Assembly: GCA_903825675.1 (NCBI GenBank) | Contig: CAIKBN010000093.1 | Span: 1-23,095 of the forward strand | Source of the DNA: an uncultured archaeon | GTDB lineage: Archaea; Aenigmatarchaeota; Aenigmatarchaeia; GW2011-AR5 | Length of the DNA: 23,095 bases | Direction of reading: 5' to 3' | Shown: positions 15,741 through 20,865 of the stretch, piece after piece | Layout of the letters: each line of letters begins with the position of its first letter | How positions within the stretch are numbered: position 1 is the stretch's first letter | Translations under genes and position numbers: made by a program | Notes under the pieces: generated by a model | Told to the model about the DNA's origin: nothing | Database searches by the model: none | Seen by the model: the letters and a program-made list of their open reading frames with translations, nothing else

Positions 15741-16547
15741 ATGTACGTAATAAAAGCTGATGGCCAAGAAGAGGAGTTCCAGCCGGATAAAATAATAAAG
15801 ACATGCCTTAGGGCAGATGCAAGCATCGAAACTGCAAGAGAAATAGCAGAAGAGATAAGCAAGAATCTGCAGGAAGGCACAACAACACATGAGATATATG
15901 AGATGATACTGTCAGGGCTAAGAAAGAGAAGGGATAGGTCTTCCCTTTTATTTACCCTAAGGGAAAGCATATCCAAATTAGATTCCAGGTGCTTTGAGCT
16001 TTATGCAAAAAGTATTCTCGAAGCACATGGCTATAAATGCAAATGGAATGTTATCGTGAGAGGAAGGTCTGTTGAGCATCAAGTGGATATTATCGCTGCT
16101 GATAGCAAGATGTTTCTAGTAGAGTGTAAACACCACGTAAATTATCACAGGTTCTGCGGTCTTGGTAACCTACTTCAGGTCCAGGCAAGGCTGGAGGATA
16201 TAAAAGACGGTTTTCGCGATGGAAAAAACAAGTACGACTTTGATTACGCGTGGATGTTAACTAATACTAAATTTTCTGAGCATGCAAAAATGTATGCAGA
16301 AGCCAAGGATATACGCTTGACTGGATGGCGCTATAAAGATGAGGATGCTCTGGAAAGCCTCATACAGTCAAATAAACTATTTCCATTAACTATTCTGAGA
16401 TGCAGTGCAGAAATGAAGCGCTATTTATTGAATAATGAAATAATAACCCTAAAGGATCTTATGGATGCTGACATGAATAAACTAAAAGGCATAGAAAAAG
16501 CCAAGTTAGAAGGCCTGATAAGGCAGGCAGAAAAACTCCTGTCATAA
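15741..16547 (+). CDS. ATP-cone domain fused to Mrr/PDDEXK-type endonuclease domain
   Basis: 268 residues with three parts. Residues about 1-85 form an ATP-cone (VIKADGQEEEFQPDKIIKTC at the start), the nucleotide-sensing module of NrdR and ribonucleotide reductases. Residues about 85-190 are a restriction-endonuclease-like domain: FELYAKSILEAHGYKC with E86, QVDIIAAD with D116, and FLVECKHH with E128-x-K130, a complete E/D/ExK active site. Residues 225-268 (IITLKDLMDADMNKLKGIEKAKLEGLI) look like a helix-hairpin-helix DNA-binding tail. The ATG at 15741 is chosen because the ATP-cone begins there. A nuclease controlled by (d)ATP is inferred; no methylase partner is nearby, so a classical restriction system is unlikely. 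Confidence 0.82.
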   Translation: MYVIKADGQEEEFQPDKIIKTCLRADASIETAREIAEEISKNLQEGTTTHEIYEMILSGLRKRRDRSSLLFTLRESISKLDSRCFELYAKSILEAHGYKCKWNVIVRGRSVEHQVDIIAADSKMFLVECKHHVNYHRFCGLGNLLQVQARLEDIKDGFRDGKNKYDFDYAWMLTNTKFSEHAKMYAEAKDIRLTGWRYKDEDALESLIQSNKLFPLTILRCSAEMKRYLLNNEIITLKDLMDADMNKLKGIEKAKLEGLIRQAEKLLS

Positions 16548-16585
16548 GCTTTAAGTAGCATCAGAGCTAAATTTTACAGTTTGGT

Positions 16586-16690
16586 TGGCAGAAGAGCAAC
16601 TTAGATTTCAAAGATTTCGGTCTTTAGAATGAATAAATCTTCGGATTTGTTTCAGTTTCCTCAGGAAACTGCTAGGCTTTGATTCTGCCA
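16586..16690 (+). ncRNA. Candidate structured RNA closed by an 8-bp stem
   Basis: TGGCAGAA (16586-16593) pairs with TTCTGCCA (16683-16690). Inside are AAAGA/TCTTT (16610-16625), a C(UUCG)G tetraloop hairpin AAATC-TTCG-GATTT (16635-16648), and an 8-bp hairpin CAGTTTCC-TCA-GGAAACTG (16653-16671). A TTTAAGTA element lies about 30 bases upstream, and the 3' end is followed by TTATGCCCTTTTTG exactly as the tRNA-Leu gene is. I could not fit a tRNA, SRP or RNase P RNA to it. Strand is taken from the TATA-like element. Expression is inference. Confidence 0.4.
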
Positions 16691-16701
16691 TTATGCCCTT
16701 T

Positions 16702-16753
16702 TTGAGCTTTTAGGAAAAGCTCAAGCAAAAAACGATCAAAAACCGCATCCGTA
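16702..16753 (+). repeat. Hairpin repeat, family A copy 1
   Basis: TTGAGCTTTT, loop AGG, AAAAGCTCAA (16702-16724), a 10-bp stem, followed by the tail GCAAAAAACG, ATCAAAAACCGCATCCG and TAAAAG. The tail ATCAAAAA-GCATC-AAAAG recurs at 19471. Confidence 0.65.
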
Positions 16754-16802
16754 AAAGAAATTTGGAAAAAATGGAAACGGAATTCTCGCATTACGCACTT
16801 TT

Positions 16803-16850
16803 CAAGCTTTTCCTAAAAGCTCAAGCAAAAACTGCATATATAAAAGAAAT
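16803..16850 (+). repeat. Hairpin repeat, family A copy 2 (inverted loop)
   Basis: AGCTTTT, loop CCT, AAAAGCT (16805-16821), then CAAGCAAAAACTGCAT and TAAAAGAAATTC. The 17-base hairpin is the exact reverse complement of the hairpin at 16705-16721, while the 3' flank (CAAGCAAAAA) keeps the same orientation. Confidence 0.65.
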
Positions 16851-16871
16851 TCTAATCTTTCTGATGTCATG

Positions 16872-16884
16872 ATTTATTTTAAAG
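16872..16884 (+). promoter_or_regulatory. TATA-like box for tRNA-Ser(CGA)
   Basis: TTTATTTTAAAG lies 26-37 bases before the first base of the tRNA, the usual distance for an archaeal TATA box. Confidence 0.45.
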
Positions 16885-16908
16885 CTTAGGAACTGATTAT
16901 TATTCTGT

Positions 16909-17033
16909 GCCGGGTTGGCGGAGTCCGGTTTAACGCGGCAGTCTCGAATCCGCAATTACGCACTAAAGTGCGTAAATCTGCCAGTTAACTGCTGTGCTTT
17001 CAGCACGCGCAGGTTCGAATCCTGCACCCGGCG
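16909..17033 (+). tRNA. tRNA-Ser(CGA) with a 38-base anticodon-loop intron
   Basis: Acceptor GCCGGGT/ACCCGGC with discriminator G (17033), 3-bp D stem GCG/CGC, long variable arm (GTGC/GCAC) and T arm GCAGG-TTCGAAT-CCTGC: a class II serine tRNA. The anticodon stem GCAGT (16938-16942) pairs with ACTGC (16988-16992). Removing 16949-16986 restores a 7-base loop CTCGAAA with anticodon CGA and an 87-base tRNA. The insert is at the canonical 37/38 site and contains TTACGCAC-TAAA-GTGCGTAA, an 8-bp hairpin like family B. A bulge-helix-bulge with one mismatch (CTCG with CCAG) can be drawn. No CCA is encoded. Confidence 0.9.
16949..16986 (+). other. Intron of tRNA-Ser(CGA), family B-like hairpin
   Basis: 38 bases between tRNA positions 37 and 38. 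The central TTACGCAC-TAAA-GTGCGTAA (16955-16974) shares the ACGCAC-aaa-GTGCGT core with the hairpins at 15584 and 17122. Boundaries are inferred from restoring the anticodon loop. Confidence 0.75.
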
Positions 17034-17071
17034 CTTATATTTGCATACATAAAAGACGGCATAAATAAAGT

Positions 17072-17083
17072 TTTAAGTATTAT
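17072..17083 (+). promoter_or_regulatory. TATA-like box upstream of tRNA-Ser(TGA)
   Basis: TTTTAAGTATTA lies about 82-93 bases before the tRNA start, much further than for the neighbouring tRNA genes. The extra distance is taken up by the family B element at 17105-17154, so the primary transcript would carry it as a 5' leader. Confidence 0.35.
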
Positions 17084-17104
17084 GCTGCTAATTCTCCTAT
17101 AGAC

Positions 17105-17154
17105 TGACGCAGAATCAAACAGACGCACGAAGTGCGTCAGGCAGTTTTGCGTCA
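17105..17154 (+). repeat. Hairpin repeat, family B copy 3 (tRNA leader)
   Basis: Nested hairpins: outer TGACGCA (17105-17111) with TGCGTCA (17148-17154), inner GACGCAC-GAA-GTGCGTC (17122-17138), with GAATCAAACA between them on the left and AGGCAG on the right. It matches 8738-8766 (minus strand) over about 30 bases and GAATCAAACAGA at 19546-19557. It ends 10 bases before the tRNA-Ser(TGA) gene. Confidence 0.7.
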
Positions 17155-17190
17155 ATTTGGTATTGCTGGGATGGCGGAGCCTGGTTAAAC

Positions 17191-17238
17191 TAAACTTTTC
17201 AGAAAAGTTTAATCAAAACGGAAGGTTTGGGATTAAAC
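17191..17238 (+). other. D-arm insert of tRNA-Ser(TGA), family A hairpin
   Basis: TAAACTTTT-CAG-AAAAGTTTA (17191-17211), a perfect 9-bp stem with triloop, then ATCAAAACGGAAGG. The insert is flanked by direct repeats TTAAAC (17185-17190 and 17233-17238), so the exact cut could lie anywhere within that 6-base repeat. Confidence 0.75.
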
Positions 17239-17286
17239 GCGCTAGCCTTGAGAGCTAGTGTCTCTATGAGACGCGCAGGTTCGAAT

Positions 17287-17344
17287 GGCCCCTTTCTTTT
17301 CAAAAAAGAAAGGCCCCAGGATTCAAAGAAAACGGCCCGGAAAT
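17287..17344 (+). other. T-arm insert of tRNA-Ser(TGA), family A-like hairpin
   Basis: CCTTTCTTTT-CAA-AAAAGAAAGG (17291-17313), a 10-bp stem with triloop, then CCCCAGGATTCAAAG and AAAACGG. AAT stands at both edges (17284-17286 and 17342-17344). It closely resembles the hairpin just after the tRNA (17365-17389). Confidence 0.75.
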
Positions 17345-17362
17345 CCTGCTCCCAGCGCTAAG

Positions 17363-17411
17363 CCCCTTTTTCTTTAGAAAAGAAAAAGGCCCTTGGGTTC
17401 AAAAAGAAAAG
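17363..17411 (+). repeat. Hairpin repeat, family A copy after tRNA-Ser(TGA)
   Basis: CCTTTTTCTTT-AGA-AAAGAAAAAGG (17365-17389), an 11-bp stem with triloop, then CCCTTGGGTTCAAAAAG. It begins eight bases after the tRNA and has the same layout as the T-arm insert. It might terminate or process the tRNA transcript. The rest of 17412-17515 shows only AT-rich DNA. Confidence 0.65.
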
Positions 17412-17525
17412 ATGATAAATTAATGTTAATAGCTCTTTTTTGTGTAATTTCTCCGTAATTGAACATTTTCAGGGTTATCAAAACCTTTATTAATGGAGAT
17501 TTACAAAACTATTGTAGGTGAATGA

Positions 17526-18158
17526 ATGGCACAATTAGTAGATATTTTAGCCAATCTTACAGACTCTGCAGTGGCGTTCATACCTAATGTGGTATCAGCT
17601 GTTATTTTGCTAGCAATAGGTCTAGTGCTAGGCAAGGTTTTCGGCAGGGTTGTCAAAGAGGTATTGGACAAGGTAAAACTTGACTATTATGTGACAGAGA
17701 CAGAAAAACCCGTTATTTCAATGAGCGGGTTGTTTGCACTGGTCATACGATGGTGGATTTACCTAGCGTTCATTACAGCAGCTCTTTCCGAAAATGTTTT
17801 AGGCATACCAGCGTTGGCAAAATGGATAGGCGGTGTAACAGACTTTGTTCCTAATATAATAGGAGCAGCAGTAATAGTTGTAGTCGGTTACATCTTGGCA
17901 GAATTTATCAGGGGACAGATGAAGAAGACAGGTAAAATATATGCAAGTATTGTAGCAAAGATATTATTCTTCTTTATCATATACGTGTCTATTGCACTAG
18001 CATTGCCAATCTTGGGTATTTCAGCTATACTGGTAAACAGTATACTGATAATAATAGTAGCATCAGTTGGCCTCGGAGTTGCAATAGCATTAGGTTTGGG
18101 ACTAAAGGACGCTGTAGCAGATCTCTCAAAGAGATGGGTAAAGAAAGTGAAGATTTAG
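17526..18158 (+). CDS. Small-conductance mechanosensitive channel-like membrane protein (conserved TM helix family)
   Basis: 210 residues with about five membrane helices (about 15-38, 66-88, 107-130, 140-160, 163-190). The pattern AIGLVLGKVFGRVVKEVLDKV near the N-terminus and its echo VVVGYILAEFIRGQMKK match the repeated conserved TM helix of MscS-related/CmpX-like proteins. The C-terminal segment VGLGVAIALGLGLKDAVADLSKRW is the Gly/Ala-rich pore-helix type seen in MscS. The cytoplasmic beta domain of true MscS is missing. AGGTG at 17516-17520 is five bases from the ATG. It stands alone between tRNA genes, with no operon partner. A role in osmotic release is inferred from the family. Confidence 0.8.
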   Translation: MAQLVDILANLTDSAVAFIPNVVSAVILLAIGLVLGKVFGRVVKEVLDKVKLDYYVTETEKPVISMSGLFALVIRWWIYLAFITAALSENVLGIPALAKWIGGVTDFVPNIIGAAVIVVVGYILAEFIRGQMKKTGKIYASIVAKILFFFIIYVSIALALPILGISAILVNSILIIIVASVGLGVAIALGLGLKDAVADLSKRWVKKVKI

Positions 18159-18184
18159 GTATTTTTTTATTTTCTTTTTATTTT

Positions 18185-18383
18185 TGACTTCTACAGAAAA
18201 CCGATACTGCAAAGACAAGAAGTCAGAAATAAATCCACAAAGAAACCACTGTCTAAATGCAGTGGTAGCAAAGATGATTTCATTTTCGAAACACCTTAGT
18301 TAATACTGCGGTATTTATACCGTTTCGAATTGAGATGCATAAAGATACCATGACTTTAGTCCATGGTTGCATAGGACATCTCA
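18185..18383. repeat. Chain of four hairpins, possible structured RNA or 3' UTR
   Basis: TGACTTCT/AGAAGTCA (18185-18225, 8 bp); ACCACTG/CAGTGGT (18245-18266, 7 bp); TTCGAAA/TTTCGAA (18285-18329, 7 bp) enclosing CGGTA/TACCG; and TGAGATG/CATCTCA (18331-18383, 7 bp) enclosing ACCATG/CATGGT. A T-rich run follows. The last hairpin opens with TGAGATGCAT, as does the one at 3733. The function is not known to me. Confidence 0.5.
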
Positions 18384-18442
18384 TCTTAATTTTCTTTCAG
18401 TATTTTTAATTCTGTAGATTTGAGTTTAGCGAATGGAACTTT

Positions 18443-18456
18443 ATTTAAGTTTATAG
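18443..18456 (+). promoter_or_regulatory. TATA-like box for tRNA-Gly
   Basis: ATTTAAGTTTATAG is 20-33 bases before the first tRNA base, in the right range for an archaeal promoter. Confidence 0.45.
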
Positions 18457-18475
18457 ATTAGAATATTTTCTTTAT

Positions 18476-18600
18476 GCGGTAGTAGTCTAGCTGGTAGGAC
18501 ACGACCCTGCCATTTCGAGCTTTTTAGAAAAAAGCTCGAGCAAAAACTGACTGAAGAATGCAGATCGGTCGAGACCCGAGTTCAAATCTCGGCTGCCGCA
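18476..18600 (+). tRNA. tRNA-Gly(GCC) with a 53-base intron
   Basis: Acceptor GCGGTAG/CTGCCGC with discriminator A (18600), D stem GTCT/GGAC, anticodon stem CGACC/GGTCG, T arm CCGAG-TTCAAAT-CTCGG. The anticodon loop is CTGCCA + C, anticodon GCC, interrupted after position 37 by 18513-18565; removal leaves 72 bases. A bulge-helix-bulge core is visible: CTGC (18507-18510) pairs with GCAG (18560-18563), with 3-base bulges CA^T and AT^C at the two cuts. The intron carries an 11-bp family A hairpin. No CCA is encoded. Confidence 0.92.
18513..18565 (+). other. Intron of tRNA-Gly, family A hairpin
   Basis: TCGAGCTTTTT-AGA-AAAAAGCTCGA (18515-18539) followed by GCAAAAACTGACTG. The hairpin and GCAAAAACTG tail match the intergenic copies at 16702 and 16803, linking the intron to the dispersed repeat family. 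Confidence 0.8.
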
Positions 18601-18654
18601 TCCGAGAATCTATTTAAGTCCGCACGTTTAAAATAGATTATAAAGAGTGGTAGG

Positions 18655-19149
18655 ATGTTATTTTCAAGAAAAGATAAGAACTATGACATCAAGGACGTAA
18701 AAGAAGCTATTGCTAAGCCTTCGGAACCAGAATACAACAATGAGTTAGATTTTACATCTGAGTTAGGGCCTATGAGCGAAGATATTCCTGTAGTGCCTGA
18801 GCGCAAGGAAGCTCCGTTATTCGTAAAGGTTGAGAAATACAGGGACGTAATTTCCCTGATCCAGGAGATGAAGGTCTTTATCTCAGGCATAAAACAGCTT
18901 TTCAATATTTTACAGGAACTAGAGAATTTGCGAATGGATGCCATAAAAATAATGAAGGCAACCATACAGCGCTTAGAGAGAAGGGTAGTTGAAATGGACA
19001 ACGAGCTACTGAGGCCTAAGGGATTTGATGTGCCTGAATTGCTTCATGCTGGTCCTGCGGAGCCAGAAGAGAGCCAAGTAGAGGATTCACTAAACGAATT
19101 ACAGGATGAATTGGCAAAGCTTAGAAAGGAGCTCGAAGAGCTTAAGTAG
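18655..19149 (+). CDS. Coiled-coil protein of unknown function
   Basis: A 164-residue soluble, acidic protein. Residues about 1-55 are polar and probably disordered (EAIAKPSEPEYNNELDFTSE). Residues about 56-120 are helical (FVKVEKYRDVISLIQEMKVF, then a helix to about 120 with heptad-like spacing). A Pro-rich linker at about 120-140 (RPKGFDVPELLHAGPAEPEE) leads to a C-terminal coiled coil (SLNELQDELAKLRKELEELK). No enzyme motif and no membrane segment are present. The start at 18655 follows GTGGTAGG; the gene lies between tRNA-Gly and tRNA-Leu. A structural or adaptor role is the most that can be inferred; I do not know the family. Confidence 0.7.
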   Translation: MLFSRKDKNYDIKDVKEAIAKPSEPEYNNELDFTSELGPMSEDIPVVPERKEAPLFVKVEKYRDVISLIQEMKVFISGIKQLFNILQELENLRMDAIKIMKATIQRLERRVVEMDNELLRPKGFDVPELLHAGPAEPEESQVEDSLNELQDELAKLRKELEELK

Positions 19150-19202
19150 TCTTTTTCTAAATTTTTTAAATTATCTTATTAATAATAAGAATTGCTAGAT
19201 AG

Positions 19203-19345
19203 GCGAGGGTAGCCAAGTCTGGTCAAAGGCGCAGGTTCATCTATGTTGCCTTGAGTTTTGATGCAGGATGATAGCGATACTCAAGAACCAGACTAAGAAA
19301 TTCTGTCGGTTAGTCCGTTCGCAGGTTCGAATCCTGCCCCTCGCA
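19203..19345 (+). tRNA. tRNA-Leu, probably CAA, with about 59 inserted bases in the anticodon region
   Basis: Acceptor GCGAGGG/CCCTCGC, discriminator A (19345), leucine-type D arm GCC-AAGTCTGGTCAAA-GGC, variable arm CGG-TTAGT-CCG-TTC and T arm GCAGG-TTCGAAT-CCTGC are clear. Between D arm and variable arm there are about 59 bases too many. Deleting 19240-19298 gives stem GCAGG/TCTGT (two G-U pairs) around TTCAAAT, anticodon CAA, but leaves no base 26. GGTTC (19234-19238) pairs with GAACC (19285-19289) and TTGAGT (19251-19256) with ACTCAA (19279-19284), so the insert folds back on the exon. An alternative places the anticodon in CTCAAGA (19280-19286). Leucine identity is firm; the anticodon and intron ends are not. 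Confidence 0.78.
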
Positions 19346-19447
19346 TTATGCCCTTTTTGCTGATGCAAAAATCGCATCCGGAAAAACGAAAAAGGCTTGA
19401 CCCAAAACGGAGGCTTCCGCCTTCCACGAAAAAAAGGCTTGAGCAAA

Positions 19448-19490
19448 AAAACTTTTTAAGAAAAAGTTTTATCAAAAAATGCATCTGGAA
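19448..19490 (+). repeat. Hairpin repeat, family A copy after tRNA-Leu
   Basis: AAAACTTTTT-AAG-AAAAAGTTTT (19448-19470), a 10-bp stem with triloop, then ATCAAAAAATGCATCTGG and AAAAG. The tail matches that of the copy at 16702-16753. Confidence 0.65.
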
Positions 19491-19521
19491 AAGAAAATAA
19501 TATATTTTATGTAGGAGGAAT

Positions 19522-19593
19522 CAGGAATTACCTAGAACTGAAGGAGAATCAAACAGAAGCACAGCAGTGCTTCAGTTCGTTTTTTGGTTCCTG
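19522..19593 (+). repeat. Hairpin repeat, family B copy 4 (upstream of a membrane-anchored protein gene)
   Basis: Nested stems: CAGGAA/TTCCTG outermost (from 19522), GAACTGAAG/CTTCAGTTC (about 19535-19579) and GAAGCAC-AGCA-GTGCTTC (19556-19573) as alternatives. GAATCAAACAGA and AGTTCG on the two sides of the core match copies 3 and 2. It lies in the leader region of the gene at 19648. Confidence 0.6.
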
Positions 19594-19647
19594 CGGTTCG
19601 GAGTTACTGATTTATATTCTTCGGAGCAATAATAATTAGGGATACCA

Positions 19648-20769
19648 GTGGCTAATGAGTTTATCATGTTTCTGACAGCCGGGCTTGTAATACTTGTAGT
19701 TATGCTGATCTTATTTGGCGGCGGAATACCTTTCACGCAAACTTATCACTTTGGTCAGGGCGGCATGGGGATTTCGCATAGTGTTAATGGCACTATCCTG
19801 GTCGGGCCTGAGGATGTAAACGCGATTACGCGCTATACTATTGACATAAATACAAGCTACACAAAAGGCGAGACTGTTCATGAGGCAGAGGGCAAGGAAT
19901 TATTCAACGGCTTGCTGTTTGGAAGCAATGCTATAAAATACCAACTGACTTCAAAGGGCATTGAGAGCTTGGAAATAGGGTTTGATATTATAAGGACAAA
20001 CAACTATGCACCGCTTATTATAAGGGTTAATGACGAAATTGCTGAAAAAAAGAACTTTGCTTTAGGCACGTATAAAATTGCTGTTGACAAGGCTATGTTA
20101 GCGGATGATATGACCATAGAATTTTTTGCAGACTCATCCTCATGGAAGCTATGGGCACCTGCTGTATACGAGCTTGACAACATAAAAATTGCCGAGAACA
20201 GCTATTCCTATAAGCCTAATGAATTCAAATTTGTAGTAAGCGAGGATGAGTACCGAACGTTCAGTGAAGGCAGGATTGATTTACAGCTGGATAATAATGC
20301 AGGCAATCTTATAGCTGAATTAAATGACAATCCTGTTTATGCTGATACTGTCAGCAACTACCAGTCTTTAAAATTCACTAAAAACGAATTAAGAATAGGG
20401 GAAAACGTGCTGCAGCTAAAGGCAGATGTGAACTCAGTTTTTTCAGGCAAGGCCAAGATGATAATATTCTACAAGACACAGAGGGAACACTTGCTTGAAA
20501 AAACGTTCAACTTAACTGAAACTGAATACAATATGTTTGATCAAGGAGAAATAAACTTTGATATTGCTGATGTCATAAAAGATGGCGGCTTATCCGTAAA
20601 AATACTTGCAGGCAGCAGCGAGCTGTTCGGCGAATATAGCACAGCTGAGGAAAGGAGCTATACCTATTACTTTGACAAAGGCAGTGTCAGAAAAGGAACC
20701 AATCGCGTGATTATTCAATCGGTTGACGACGCAGCTTTTTCCGTGAGCGATTTTGAGGTTAATTACTGA
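19648..20769 (+). CDS. Membrane-anchored extracytoplasmic beta-rich protein of unknown function
   Basis: 373 residues. One hydrophobic segment at about 5-28 (FIMFLTAGLVILVVMLILFGGGIP) acts as a signal anchor; the rest is soluble and probably outside the membrane. It contains repeated beta-type units: EDEYRTFSEGRIDLQLDNNAGNL (about 199-221) and ETEYNMFDQGEINFDIADVI (about 291-310) occupy equivalent places, each followed by a stretch ending in GENVLQLKADV or GTNRVIIQSVDD. This looks like a duplicated sandwich or jelly-roll domain. The start is GTG at 19648, six bases after AGGG. Codon use resembles the neighbours. It precedes another large surface-type gene by about 95 bases. The function is unknown. 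Confidence 0.7.
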   Translation: MANEFIMFLTAGLVILVVMLILFGGGIPFTQTYHFGQGGMGISHSVNGTILVGPEDVNAITRYTIDINTSYTKGETVHEAEGKELFNGLLFGSNAIKYQLTSKGIESLEIGFDIIRTNNYAPLIIRVNDEIAEKKNFALGTYKIAVDKAMLADDMTIEFFADSSSWKLWAPAVYELDNIKIAENSYSYKPNEFKFVVSEDEYRTFSEGRIDLQLDNNAGNLIAELNDNPVYADTVSNYQSLKFTKNELRIGENVLQLKADVNSVFSGKAKMIIFYKTQREHLLEKTFNLTETEYNMFDQGEINFDIADVIKDGGLSVKILAGSSELFGEYSTAEERSYTYYFDKGSVRKGTNRVIIQSVDDAAFSVSDFEVNY

Positions 20770-20865
20770 GTAAGCTTTTTATGAAAAATCTTTTTATTGG
20801 GGCTTTGCCAATAGTTTATCAGAACAAGGCAGAATTAGGTATGAATAGCTAGAGATGATGAAAAG

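Larger units (their letters stand above)
16548..16908. other. 361-base intergenic region with structured RNA and hairpin repeats
   Basis: No coding sequence is apparent. It holds a TTTAAGTA element (16550-16557), a candidate structured RNA (16586-16690), a TTATGCCCTTTTTG stretch identical to that after the tRNA-Leu gene, two family A hairpins with inverted loops, a lone ATTACGCACTT half-site of family B (16790-16800), and the tRNA-Ser(CGA) promoter at its right end. Confidence 0.6.
17165..17357 (+). tRNA. tRNA-Ser(TGA) interrupted twice, in the D arm and in the T arm
   Basis: Acceptor GCTGGGA (17165-17171) pairs with TCCCAGC (17350-17356), discriminator G 17357. D stem GCG (17174-17176); anticodon stem CTAGC/GCTAG (17242-17258) around CTTGAGA, anticodon TGA, uninterrupted; variable arm GTCTC-TAT-GAGAC; T stem GCAGG (17275-17279) with CCTGC (17345-17349). 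Two inserts break it: 48 bases (17191-17238) before the second D-stem strand, and 58 bases (17287-17344) between the T loop and the second T-stem strand. Removing both gives an intact 87-base serine tRNA, the same size as tRNA-Ser(CGA). All stems are fully complementary, so the gene is probably functional and the inserts spliced out. Confidence 0.88.
18159..18475. other. 317-base intergenic region with a chain of hairpins
   Basis: No coding sequence is apparent. Directly after the channel gene is a T-rich stretch, then four hairpins in a row (18185-18383), a T-rich run (CTTAATTTTCTTTCAG, from about 18384), and the tRNA-Gly promoter. Confidence 0.55.
19346..19647. other. 302-base intergenic region after tRNA-Leu with nested hairpin repeats
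   Basis: No convincing gene. TTATGCCCTTTTTG (19346-19359) repeats the sequence at 16691-16704. CCTTTTT...AAAAAGG (about 19353-19393) encloses TTTTTGC-TGAT-GCAAAAA, as if one element had landed in another. GGAGGC/GCCTTCC forms a further hairpin (about 19409-19425). A family A copy (19448-19490) and a family B copy (19535-19593) follow. Confidence 0.55.

Noticed and set aside
16586..16690. A fifth tRNA gene
   Set aside because: The closing stem looks like an acceptor, but no T arm (TTCRAAT) or D arm can be fitted, even with inserts removed.
17287..17344. Treating tRNA-Ser(TGA) as a pseudogene broken by insertions
   Set aside because: All stems remain fully complementary and the exon length equals that of tRNA-Ser(CGA), which is unlikely for a decaying gene; kept as functional but unproven.
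19237..19484. Minus-strand open frames across tRNA-Leu and the repeats after it
   Set aside because: They read through the tRNA and hairpin repeats; low complexity and no ribosome site.
16690..19490. A CRISPR array
   Set aside because: The repeats are palindromic, differ in stem sequence, have irregular spacing, and lie inside tRNA genes; no cas genes are present.
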